From contig JAMPIT010000493.1 of the NCBI GenBank assembly GCA_026261815.1, positions 6,899,501 through 6,963,500 on the forward strand: 64,000 bases of DNA, given 5' to 3'. The translations under genes were made by a program, and so were the position numbers. Positions 37,566 to 49,700 of the stretch are shown here, one piece after another. Source of the DNA: Monarcha castaneiventris obscurior. Its lineage: Eukaryota; Chordata; Aves; Passeriformes; Monarchidae. Below the pieces are notes generated by a model. The model made no database searches, was not told the DNA's origin, and saw nothing but the letters and a program-made list of their open reading frames with translations. Numbering within the stretch: the first letter of the stretch is position 1; every line of letters begins with the position of its first letter.

Positions 37566-40500
37566 TGGCATCTCGCTGTATTTGTGTAAAGGCAAATTGC
37601 AGTGAGTCAGGATTTTGTCCTTTGCAGCCACAATAAGCCTTGGAGCACTACAGAAGATGATCTCAAAAATGAAATCTGTATTAATAAGAACCGTAACAGT
37701 GGAGTCACTAAGAAATGAACTAATGTGTAGAGAAACCCCAGCTGTTGCACAAGCTTTAATTTTCTTAAACAGTTCTTGAAGTTTAATTTTATAGGCCACA
37801 TTCCTGCTGGTTAAATTCCCTCACTCTGTGTTTGTGTAGCCTTCTACCTTTTGGTTTTCCAGCCTCCAGGTGGATACATTCTAAGGCCCCCAATAAAGAA
37901 ATTTGAGTTAAATAGTTGAGTTTACAAGTCCTTGAGGTAAAGGTAAGGATTTGGGCCCATGATCTGTGGTCCTTATTAAAATAGCACTTCCATAACCCCA
38001 GTGCTATTAAAACCCCTGTGAACTCAATCCATAAATTCAAAAATAAATGTTATTCACTATTTTATGCTTGGTCAGTATGTGGAAGCCACAAAGAGTCTTT
38101 GCAGTGATAGGAAGGGCAAAAACTTTCTATAAGGGATTTAAATTTGTAACTTCTCTTTCTGGGAGCGGGAAGTTAACATTTTGCACCAAAAATACTCATT
38201 CATTACCTGATCCAAAGTGAGGATGGAAAGATTTCCATTCACTCCCACAGGGTTTGGATGAGACCCACACCAAAAATTCCTGTGGGTGAGAAGATGCAGG
38301 GGGAGCAGCAGTGTCAGTGCCCATTTGCAGCTAGAGGGGCACACACTGTATGGAACTGGGGATGGGGAAAGCCTGACTCACCACAGAGCCGAGCAGAGAT
38401 GTCTGACTGTCACTGAGGGCACTCAGAGCTGGTTACTTCAGATTCTGTTTATTAGCAGAAGGCTTTTCACCAGGGAGAGACAAGCAATGTAATGCTCCTG
38501 TGCAGAACCTAAATAAATGACACAGTTTTCCAGCATCCAGCACCTCACCCAGGCTCCCCTAATCTGTTTCACCTCTAAGGACAACTGCCATAAAACTATT
38601 AAAGAATAAAATAACCGTACACCGAGGCCGTATGTTTTTTCAGGAAGTTATGAGATAAAACAAGATGTTCCTAAATTAAATCCACGTCACTTTGCTTTGG
38701 CTCATCAGGAACAATGAGGGTAAGAAGCAGCAAAGTCTCCAGCAGAGAGGCACACACTGCTGGTGAGATAAGGCTGTAAAAATCTCTCATCTGCTCCTGC
38801 TGCTGGACTTTTCCAGAAGCAGTCATGTAGCTAATAAAAGACTGGATTCTTTACTTGTAGGAAGGGCTTGACTTCACCATAATTTTCTGTGCTGAGATGA
38901 AATTTGACTCTGGAAGTGCAAATATTAGCCAAAATCTACTCTGTCTTGATTTTAACCTTGCTATGGAAGTAGTGTTTAGGTGATAGTCAACAGGATGTGT
39001 TTCCTTGATCTATTGCCTCTAAATTGAGGTTCTTCCACAAACTTTAATAGTCCGAGTACTAATTGATAGTTATGGGTTTAAATACTTCTGGTTATAAAGC
39101 ACTGACTTATTTTATGGTAAAAATACATGTTCTTTGTTCAAAATTGCTATCCCCACCTATTTTGAGTCTCCTTAAAAGAACAGCGGTGAACACCCAGAGA
39201 TAAATAGTAGAAAGCAGCACCTTTCAAGTACTGTCTTAATACAAATCACAATAATTCTGCAGTTCTCATACAAACATCACACACACATTTCATAAGCAAC
39301 TTCAGCAACTGAAAAGAATCCTGGAAAATGCACAGCACAGCACTGTTAGCCCCACTCCATAGAGTGACTCCTCCAGTGACTCTTCTGAGTAGAGCTGAGT
39401 AAATGCTCACAGTCCAGAATCGAATTTAAATTAAGAATCCAGACCTTTAATTACTGGGAACCCCCTCTCCAGGCTGAGCTTGAGTGCCCCTCCAAGGATT
39501 CTTGCACAGAGATGGGTAGTGCCATGGCTCAGAGCCTGCACCACACCAGTTTCAGTGGCCAGAAGACAGTTCATTCAAAGGAGCCTATGCCCACTTTGTA
39601 GCAGCTGAAGCTCTCCTCTCTAAAGGGTACTTGGGCTTTGCAACTTCTGGGTCTCTCTTACTCATCCATCTTGCACCAGAACTTTTGTCCTGCAGTTTCC
39701 AGGGAGTGTATCTTCTCCTGGGCTGAATGCAGTCCCTCCTATTTCTAGCTGTGACTTGGACTGGCTAGAGAAGAATATAGTGCTTTAATATTATGACTCC
39801 ACAGAAAGCAAAACCAAAATGTGGAGCATATCTCCCATATCAAACTTTCTTGTTTCTGCTGGTAGGAAGTGAGATATTTACACTCAAAATTCCTTGCATC
39901 CACAGGAAGACAGTCTGTATGTGGACAGTTTGTCTCAAGACACCTGTGGCTCAAGCATTTATTTCCCATCCTTGTATTTTTTACTTTGTTTTAGAGACTA
40001 ACTAACAATTGGATTTTCTACATAATAAGACAAAGAAATCTATAAAACACTGTTTTTAAATACAGACATTAAAGGGGGAGAGGGGAGAGGGAATATTTTA
40101 TCCTGAAAATTTATGTGTTTCGTAAAGAGACAGTGCATCTTTAAATTCTCTAGGGTATAAAGAAATGTGTTAAGTTGCTGGTCAACTCTTTTAAGGTGTT
40201 TAAATGCACGGCTCATGACTGTTATGTAAAATTTCAATACAGCCTTACAAACAACAAGGGTATAGTGTATTTGAAAATAGCATACACAGCTTGGAAACTT
40301 ACTCTGAATTTCTCTAAGGTGTTGAACTTTGCCATCAGCAAAAAGTATTTTTAGTAAACAGGCCCTGAATTTTCAGACAATGGAGATTTCATCAAGTTGG
40401 GTCTCTGATTTTTCCACTACAGAAAAACATAAAATAACTAGAATGCTTTATTTGTAAGTATAATTTATCTTTTGATTGCATGAAGTAGAATTTATAAGGC

Positions 40501-43500
40501 TGAATGATGCCCAGAAGGGAGAAGGGGAGCTGTTGGCCCCATATATTCTTTGCAGAAAGGGGAGAATTCCGCAAGGTGGACCCTGGCATGCTGGAGAGGG
40601 CAGCAGGGACTGGCCAGCAGCCCCCAGAGCCCTCCCTTTGGCTCAGACAGCTCTGAAAAGCCAGGAGGAGTCATCTTGATCTGATCAGACTCTGGAGCAG
40701 CCCATCTATCATTGCTGTAGAGATCCCACCAGCTCAGAGATCACCTCTCCCCAGTGCTGGTGTCTGTGAGCTCTGATCCAGCAGCTGGTTCTCAGTCTGG
40801 GTTTTGGGGTGAATAAGAGCCAGGCTAGAATGCCTTCCTCAGTCTTTTCACACCACACCATCCTGGGCAACATTCAGCCTTTACACCAGTCATCCCAAAA
40901 CAGGAGAATGTGTTACTAAGCTTGGCTGTCACTAGGCTACAGAAAACCACCTATGTAGCTTGTCAAAAAACTAGGAACAGACTTTTTATGTTTACTGTTA
41001 TTTTAATTATCTTTCTTGGAAAAGCTATGTGAAACTGATCTGACACTGGAGAAGTTGGTGTGGCACTAATCTACCTTATTACTATGAACTGTAGTAATTT
41101 ATTAAGCAGATTTGAAGCTGAACGCACAGACATTTTGTGGTTTGCTTTATGTAAAGGTCAGTTTGGGCGCAGTCCTGTTGTCCTTGGACCTCACCCCAGG
41201 TTCTTTTGCACCAGTGTAAATGAAGAGTAGGTTCCACCGAAGCTGGGTCAGGTACAGACCATGTACAGACCAGCACACCCTGACTCACAGTTCCGTGTCA
41301 CCTGAGACCCAGACCAGTGGAGTCATTATGAAAACAACACATTTATGCTGGTGCAAAAATGATGTGTGTAAGGAAGACAAAAGGGGCTTTATCTCAGAAT
41401 ATTCCCCTGGAGGTCACAGGGACCACTGGAGCTGGGCTCAGAGAGTGAGCCCACCACGCTGTTGTGGCACCACTTGTACTGGGGGAAGCTCACACTGCAT
41501 AATTCACTATTGCTCCTTATAATAGGGACCAAATTTCTCTCCCATGTTATGCAAATGAATCCCCTTCTGAATGCAATGGGAGTTCCAGTCATTTTGCTGA
41601 TAAAAAAGAAGACTTAATAGAGTTACTGGGGACTTGGGAGAGGGGAAGAGGGGTTGTTTGTTTTTTCCCCTCCAAGAAAAAGTAATTTAAGTGAAATGTG
41701 TGAGGCAGTGTTTAATTGCTTCCTGCCTTGTTTGTACATAGCAATTTGGCTGTTTATTGGTTGTCTTTGTTCAGATTTTTATTGTAACTTGTTTCTATAC
41801 ATGCAACTGAGCGTACGTTAAAGTTCAAACTTTGGTACAAAATAATGCACAATTTTATGTGCTCTAGAATTTTGTAAATATCTCGATGAACAATGTATGC
41901 TGTGCTAACTGTGAGCTTGGGACTTGATACAACAATATTTTCATGCATATGTACCTGTGAATGGCTTGAAAAAAGCAAAATATATATTGAGGATGGCCAC
42001 GAGCCAAGAGTAAATGAGTGCCGTATGACTCATGCTTCTTTAATAATTCCTGGAAGAGGTATGTATAGTACATAAAATAGACAATAAAGATAATTTTCAG
42101 GACTACAAATATTTTTTATAACTTCAGATATTAAATACTATTTTAGAAAAAAAAAACATCAGTTGGTAAAAGAAATCTTATGTTTGAGTGAATCATTGTC
42201 ATAAAATGTTCTTAACATAGATTTTTTTGTTTGATCTAATATCATAGAAACTCAGCTCTTTCAAGGTTTAGAAGACTTGAATTGCTCTTGCATTCTTACA
42301 ACTCCTGTGATCTGCTAAAATTATGCACTTCAAGTCTTCTCCCTCATTAACAAAGAAATGCTGGTATGTACACTCACATGATCCTAAATACAACATGCAC
42401 TTGTGCATAATCTTCGAACAGTATTTCTTGAAAAATACTCTGTTAGACCCATCAGGTACCCCCATATGTGAACTTTACAATCCCTGGAAATCTGAATGTA
42501 GTTTGTGTTTTTCCCTGAATTCCTTTATGTTTATTGGGAAGTGACTTTTTGTAAGGCCTAGCCTCCAAATCTTGTCTCTAAATCTTTATTTTAACTCAGA
42601 AACCTAAATAAAATAGGCATGGCTTCCAGGTTTGTGGGTGAAAATACCCTCCCATAAAAGACAACAGAAACTGAATTTTTTTCACATACTCTTGTACACA
42701 AAAAAGCAAAGCAAGACACTTCTAATGCAGTGTGGAACTGTGTTACTGTATGTAAGCAAGAGAAATAAGAACAACTCTGTTTTGAATGCTGAGGTGAAAC
42801 TGGAAGGGTTCTGCTCTGGGTCACAGTTCACCTGCTTTCACAGCCGGGTAAGTTGCTAAATGTGTTTTAACAATCAGATGATGCCATAACTGGAGTAAGT
42901 GACATAGCCAAGGCCACACAGACAGCTTGTGGGAGAGCACAATTTCCTGGTTAGCATCCTCCCAGCATCATCATCCATAGCTTCTGCACAGGTACATGTG
43001 ACAATGTTCATGGTGACCATGGTGTGTATTTCAGCTGTGACATCCCAACTCAATGCAACCTTCAAAAATAACAGCATGTCTCTGAAATAATATTGGATAT
43101 TTTCACCCATGGAAAATACTTTAACCAAAACACAGCCAAAGTGGAGTTAAGCAGCAGAGCAAAGTAATTCTCAAAATGTAAGATAAAACGCGTCAGTCAT
43201 TTCTACTACCTTGATTTTTAATTTCAAAACATTAAGATTGGTACCACATTTACTAAGTTAGTAAAAGAAAAAAACCACAAATGCAAGTAATTAGTCATGT
43301 ACAGTGAACTAAGAAATTAACTGGGGAAAACACTGCAGGACAAAGCAGGATTTTTGTGTGCATGTACTTCAGTTCTTCTGGTGCATTTTGCATGTACCAT
43401 GCATTTTTGGAGCCTGGTTGGTTGTATGTTTCACTTGCCCTGAGCTGAGATTTCTTCTTTCTCTCAGAAGATCAGTGAGTGAGTAGTGCAATTCTCCCAG

Positions 43501-45150
43501 ACATTTCCAACACATCTGCCATGAAGGACAGCGCTGTTCTGTACTTGCCTCTGTGTTCTCTGCTGTTTTAATGAAGTGCTTTTAAACCAACTGGAAAGAA
43601 GTTACAAACTTTTCTAGGCATGTTTCTGACTCGCTCTTATGACAGCAAAAGATACTCATTTCACTGTTCCACTCCAGTGTATTGACCTATATAAACTCTC
43701 ATCTCTCTGAGCAAACTATTAACTTATTTTTTCATTCTGTCTTTAAATAAAAGCTTTGGGATTGATTTGGGGTTTTTGTTTGTTTTGAAAACACACAAAA
43801 TAATCTTTATTAATAAGCTTCACTGTTCTCTTCCCCAGGCTGCCCTTCTCCTCCCCAGACTGCTTTTATTAATCTCTCTCTTCAAGCAAATACATCTTTT
43901 AGAAAAGGCTATAAAAATGTTTCTATTTTCTTAAAGTTTTAATTAATAAATATGAATTAATTGGTCCTAATTAATCAGTAGAACTTATTTTTCTTGCCTG
44001 TGAGAGTAACATCTTTATATTCTGACTGTCCAGTTCATCTTTATTATACCAAAAACAATCAGGTAGAATCATCCACTCTCTGTTCACACACACACTCTGC
44101 TCACACATATTCAGTTACAGAAATAATAAATGGAGCAGCAACTTCTAAGCCTTATAAACTAATACTAAAGAAATTCAAGGACAAACAGCCCTTTATACCA
44201 TATATTTATATGTAAATATACATGCTTTTTCTTGAAATATCAAAATCACCGAATTTGGCGGTCAGCATTTTTTTTTACTGAATCGATGTGATATTTTCAA
44301 AATAGATTCTTTCAAAATTTCAACCAAATTTTATTTCTCAGGGGGGGAAATGGCAATGCCAAAATGTTTTGTCTGGCACTGTTTGTTACCCCTTTCTGAA
44401 AATCCTGAAGTAAAATATTTCAAGTATGGATGCCTTAAGTGGTGATAAATAATTCTGTAAGAGTTGAAATGCCCTCTGTAAGAAACACCAACATCTGCCA
44501 CTGCTGCTGATTTTTGTGGTATTTGGGAGTGCCCCACACTTCTGAAAATTGGGCATTTCATTGAAGCCCTTCATCACACAGGAATGATGGCTCCTGCTTC
44601 CCTCAGCTGTGATAATTTCTGGACCACAGAAGATTTTTCCACCTGTGTAGAGGTTCTTCACAAGAACCTGCATGGCCCTTGTCTTTTCCCATATTACTTT
44701 TTGGGAAAGGAAAATGTTGTTTTGTTTTGTTTTTTCACTTATCTTCTCTTTTCCTGAAATGGTCACAGAAAGGAGCTAATTCAGAAACCGAGCTGGAACA
44801 GTGGAATGCCCGATTCGCATGGCTACACGTGCTTTGAACCCAACCACAGCAGAACAAGGAATTTTTTTCAACCTTTCTTCTGGGGCACACTTGCTTCTTT
44901 CCCTCTTCTGTGCCTTGTAGTTTGGTCCTGATCCCCTGCTCTCTCGTGGCTCCATCCTGATCCCTCTCTTCCTCGAGTCTGAGTCACAAGAGCAACAACC
45001 CTGCCTGCTCCAACCTACTCAGAGCCTCAGCTGTTAGGGTAAAGCCCACGCTCCCGAGGGACTCACGTTTGAGTACAACCCCAGGATTGTCAGGGCTGTG
45101 GCTGGCAGTGCTGCCGAGGGGACAGTCTAAGGCTCTATTTTAATCTTCTG
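37566..45150. other. Intergenic, no gene seen
   Basis: About 7.6 kb between the ANKFN1 end and a GC-rich zone. Reading frames are short and unconvincing. There is an AT-rich segment at 41,680-42,120 with an inverted pair AAAGTTCAAACTTT at 41,820-41,833, and a cluster of TAATTA-type motifs at 43,938-43,975. No RNA gene or transposon was recognised. Confidence 0.6.
43938..43975. promoter_or_regulatory. Cluster of homeodomain-type core motifs
   Basis: TTTTAATTAATAAATATG, then GAATTAATTGGTCCTAATTA: three TAATTA/AATTAAT cores within 40 bases. In AT-rich DNA this can arise by chance. Confidence 0.2.
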
Positions 45151-45203
45151 GAGCCCAGCCAAACACTGGAACGGAGCTGCCAGCACGAGGGGGGCCCTCC
45201 TGC

Positions 45204-45335
45204 TCACTGTGCCTGACCTCCCATCAGGAGAGGTGCTGGTGTGTTCCTTCTCAAACTACTACGGCTCTTTCATTGCGCCTGACCTCCCATCACGAGTGCT
45301 ACCAGGGATTCAGCTCCGACTACTGGGGCTTAACC
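45204..45335 (+). repeat. Diverged tandem duplication, about 66-bp unit
   Basis: The first copy begins TCACTGTGCCTGACCTCCCA at 45,204 and the second TCATTGCGCCTGACCTCCCA at 45,270. Similarity weakens along the unit, but the ends (AAACTACTACGGCTC and CGACTACTGGGGCTT) still align. It lies at the edge of the GC-rich zone. Confidence 0.75.
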
Positions 45336-46200
45336 CTGGCCCGGCTCCAGCACACGAGCCGCACGCTTCTTGTCTCCAGATGTAAGATGCACCGAGCGTA
45401 AATCCAGACTCAGCTGCAGGGGCTGTTTCAGGTACATTTTTAAGCAGCCACAGGAGCGACGCCGACTGCTCGTCGTATCTTAAAGAGCTGGATGCATCCC
45501 CGCAGGCTTTTTCAGCTTTAGTTTGGGAGGATGCAAACCAGCATTTCACGTGTGTTTGTGGTCCTAGCCTGAGTCTGTGTCCTGCAGCTGGTTCTGCAGC
45601 TTGGCTTCAGATCCACAGTCCTGTCACACTGGCTCCACAGCCCAGCCCCATAGGCAGTGACCAGAGACCTGGCTGTGCCATGCGCCAAAGCCCGTACATA
45701 ACTGCAAAGCACAGCATGCCTTACCCTCTCCTAGATACCCAGAGAAGGGAATTTTACAAAGACCCTGACAGGGTGATGCCCAGTTTTGAAGCTCAGCACT
45801 GCAGACCTCTCCTCCAACACGGGCAGCAAAGCACAGCAGCACTGTCCTCCTGACTTACTCCTGGTTTGCCCGGAGTGCAGGACACCAGTCCATCCTGGCT
45901 TATCATAAATCACCACGTCACCCTCTATGCCAACGTGACACCCTTTGCAACTCTTACTTTTCATTGAAAGAGAAATGTATTTTTACCAGCCTAAGTCAGT
46001 GTGTCCTTATTAAGTTCACTGACGCCCGCCGGGTCAGCTCTAGAGCTGCACAGCTTTACACCAGATTTACACCTCGGCAGCCCGGAGCCTCTGATGCCGC
46101 TGCGGTGACCGTGCCTGCGGCAGGGGGCAAAGCTTTGTCCTGAGGAGGCTCGGTGGGGCTCGGTACCGGGCACGGGCTGAGCCTGCCCTTCGCTGCCCCG

Positions 46201-46380
46201 ATGTCCCGTGTGGCACAGCCCGGGGTGTGCTCTGTGACTGGTGTGGGGACAGCCCGGGGGTCACTGCCTGTGCCGTACCCGGTGTGGCACAGCCCGGGGT
46301 GTGCTCTGTGACTGGCGTGGGACAGCCCGGGGGTCACTGCCTGTGCCATGCCCGGTGTGAGGACAGCTCGAGGGTCGCTG
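46201..46380 (+). repeat. GC-rich minisatellite, about 74-bp unit, roughly 2.4 copies
   Basis: GTGTGGCACAGCCCGGGGTG occurs at 46,208 and 46,282 (period 74), and a shortened copy starts at 46,355. Each unit also holds CTCTGTGACTGG and GACAGCCCGGGGGTCACTGC. This forces long open frames on both strands, which explains the overlapping ORFs of this patch. Confidence 0.9.
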
Positions 46381-46439
46381 CCCGAGTGGTCGCGGTGCCA
46401 CCGGCCCGTCCCCGCCATGTCCCCTCACACCCGCCCAAC

Positions 46440-46721
46440 ATGGCGTCACGCGGGCGCCGCCGCGCCGCCTCCTGGCCAGCGCTGGGCAGTGGCGGTCCCG
46501 CGGGAGAGGCGCTGCCCTCAGGGGAGCGCGTCAAGGGGGAATCCCCCAAAAACCCCAAACGCGAATGGCATCCAAACCCCCACCGGTGCTTCCCGCAGCC
46601 CTGCCCAAGGCCCGGCAGGTCCCTACCCCATGCATGCTGAGGCTCATCCTGCGGGGGTCGCGGCCTCTCGTTCGCCATCGGCGGCCTCCACGTCGCAGGT
46701 GTTGGCGCTCGGGACTCTGAG
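46440..46721 (+). other. Possible first exon of unassigned transcript
   Basis: The ATG within the YY1-like motif at 46,440 opens a 66-codon frame (MASRGRRRAASWPALGSGG...) ending at 46,640. A strong donor GAG|GTGAGC lies at 46,721/46,722 and a weaker CAG|GTCCCT at 46,618/46,619. No protein family is recognised, so a non-coding RNA first exon is equally likely. There is no proof of transcription. Confidence 0.25.
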
Positions 46722-46740
46722 GTGAGCCATGGCCATGGCA

Positions 46741-49700
46741 CCGGTGGGGTGGGACAGCAGCCTTGGGCTCCACACACAGCGTCCAACGCAGGCCTGAACC
46801 CCCCAGAACTTGCAGCCATTACCACCAGCCTTCAACTTGCTGTAAAGGACTCTGTGTGCTGCCTTGGGCTGAAAAAGGCTTTGCGATAAAAAGCAGTCAG
46901 AAAACACCACTCTAAGTCACTGCAAAACAACTGATGTGAGAAAACTTGCAGGCGTTGTTCCTGGTGGATGAGGCATTTTGGCAGCTGTGTGTCACCCGGG
47001 CTCGGGAAGATGGTTAGCACAGGGGTTCTTGGCAAAGCTAAACTCATAAAGATCGCTCTGTTTTAGTGATTGCATCACCGCAGGTTCCTGAGTGACTCCA
47101 AACTCGAGATGCGTATTTTAAATCTTCCCTGCTGTTGCTGATAATTTGTTCCATATTTACCATATTGCTCAGGACTTGAAAATGGGGCAGGTTTTTAAGA
47201 ACGTAAATGTTAATTGAATTAACCACTGCCATAGCCACAGCAGGCCAAGCTCATCCCTGGCCCTTAATGCCATGGCAATCCATGGGTTTAATGTTCAGGG
47301 TGAATTTAGCACTACTGACTTACCCCCAACATTAATCCATGGTACTTGAAAAGAGATGGCGCTGATAAAATTCAGATGGCAACGATTTCTGATTGAGCTT
47401 TGTGCTGGCTTTGGGTCCCAAGGTTTTCAAAGGATGAAGCTGCTGAAACTGTATTGCTTGTTCAAATTTATATTGGCATCAATACATACAGTTCTGGACT
47501 TACTCAAAGACCACAGTTTTTGTATCTGCATCTGTCAAGGCAGGACTTGAGTAACAACATTGGTAAAATAAAAGGCTTACTGCAACAAGCTTTTAAAAGC
47601 AAATTTCCTCAGCTAAGCTTTTTATGGTAATGTTTTTCCTTGAAATCAATCTGCAAACTCCCATAATATCAGAAAAAGGGGCAACTCAAAAGGAAATTAT
47701 CTCATGTACTGGTGTCCTGCATCCTGCAGAGATTGGATCCAGTGTCCAGTATTGCATTGTTAAAAAAAATTCATAAAATTACATTTCAAGTGCCATAGTT
47801 ACCATTTATGGATAGAATATCCTTTACCATGTGATGATAGCTTTCACTTTGGAGCATGTATGGAGTAAATAAGATCTGTGCTGTTGGGATGTGCAAGCTG
47901 ATGGGAGAGCCATTGTTTCTGTGACAGCTTTTTATTTCACTTTCAACCTGCTCTACAATATTTGCTAAATCAATTTACAGAGAAATCAGTTCAACCAATG
48001 CTCGTGGAAAGATATTTTAGTTTTGGCAATTAATTTTAAAAACAAACTGAAGATCAGCTGTCATGAGCCTCAGCCACCTGATTACAGTCCAAGTAGACAG
48101 TAATTCAGCTTTCATGTTAAAAATCTCATTTGAAGTGTGAAACTAATGTCTTTTCCTGGTATTTTTCTTGCTAGATGTCTTCACCGTTTGTGGTTGAACC
48201 AATTATTTTAACTTTAATTCTTTGCCAAATTGCCAGATTTACCACATACAGATCCCTATTAATGCATATTAATGCAAGTAGTAAAGTATTTCATCCTGTT
48301 CTGGAAGTTAGACTTCAGAAGGGATCAGTAGGGATTCATAAGAATGATTCAGGGGTAGGAAACTATACCTTATAGCAAGATACTTAGGTAACTCTTTCTA
48401 GTTCACTTAACCAAAAAGTGATTAAGAGCTATTAGTTCACATCCTGTTCAGTTCATGAGAATGAGGGTTTGGATCATAGAGGTGTCCTAACATGGACAAG
48501 AAATTCCCTTCTGAAACCCAGTGTCAGAGTACTGGAGCACTTTGGAGTGAAACAGGGAGTACAGTTAACTTTTGGAGAAACCTGCTGAATATTGCTTTGC
48601 CTTTTGTACTCTTCAATGTGAAATTTGTGTGGAAAGAACTGTGTCCCATCCTTCTGTACATTGGTTTTCAGCACAATTTAGCCAGTGCTGCTGGTGTGAC
48701 AGTTAATATCTCCTGTGCTTTAATCCATACAGGAATCATTTTGGTCTACACTCTTAACTAGTCTGAATACCCTGCATGTTAGCAACCACTGAAGTGAGGT
48801 ATAGTTTTAGCCTCCATGTGATGCTTTACAATTCATTATTAGCTTCATATTCTGTGGACTTTCATAACACACAGTCACTGCCCTTTTGTAATAAAAATCT
48901 ACAGCTGTGGAAAAAATGGTTTAGTCGGGCTGCAGCTCTTCCTCTGTGGCATTTGTGTCCCTGTCCTGATCCACAGAGCCCGCTGGAGGGTGCAGAGAGC
49001 CCGGAGTAGTGCACCAATACCTTTCTGCTCCTACTCCAGTATGGGGCATGAGGGGTTCTCTGCTCAGTCAGGTTGTCATCGCTCAGCAGGGACAGTTGCC
49101 CAGATGGTGACCTTGCTGTCTGTGCAGTGCCCACCCAGGTGAGGGAGCATCTTATCCAGCTCTCCATGCTAACTTTTCCCATTTTTGATTTGTCAATCCA
49201 CTGAGACTTCTGGAAAGGACATTAGAAAACTATTGGAAGTGTGATACTGACCTAAATCTTCCAGCCTGACAAATATATAGCTCTGGTTCTACCCTGTGCC
49301 CTCGAGGCTGGCAGGAAGGCACAGACTGAAAGTGCAAATTAACGTACTGTAAGAGTTGTTTTGGTGTGAATTGATGGGGGCAGGCAAAAATACATGTAGG
49401 AACACTGAGGCTACAGAATAAATAAATTGGGACTTTTTGCATCCAGTTCTATTGAAAACTGGGACAGAACTTCACTATTTGGAAGAAGTGACAGACACTG
49501 GAAGTCAAGTGGCTCTAGTGAGAGTGTTGGTTCTGGGAGATGAGCAAAGGTTAGACCTGCCTTTTTGGATGCAGCTTGGCAGGAGTGAAAGTTGGCAGAG
49601 CTGAGCCAACAGGGAGCTCTTTAAAAATCTCATCCTTGCCCTCTGAGTTCTCTGGGTAATGCGTTCCCTCGGGCTATGTGACTGTACACAGCAACACACC

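Larger units (their letters stand above)
46060..46740. promoter_or_regulatory. Intergenic CpG island, candidate promoter of an unassigned transcript
   Basis: A sharp rise in G+C and in CpG dinucleotides (for example CACGCGGGCGCCGCCGCGCC from 46,447) between AT-rich flanks. It contains AACATGGCG at 46,437-46,445, which fits the YY1 motif often found just downstream of start sites of TATA-less promoters, and a half CRE (CGTCA) beside it. It lies about 10 kb from the ANKFN1 end and 16 kb from NOG. Confidence 0.5.

Noticed and set aside
46056..46825. Several 120-163 residue frames on both strands
   Set aside because: They are explained by the 74-bp minisatellite and high G+C. The products are repeats of the same translated unit.
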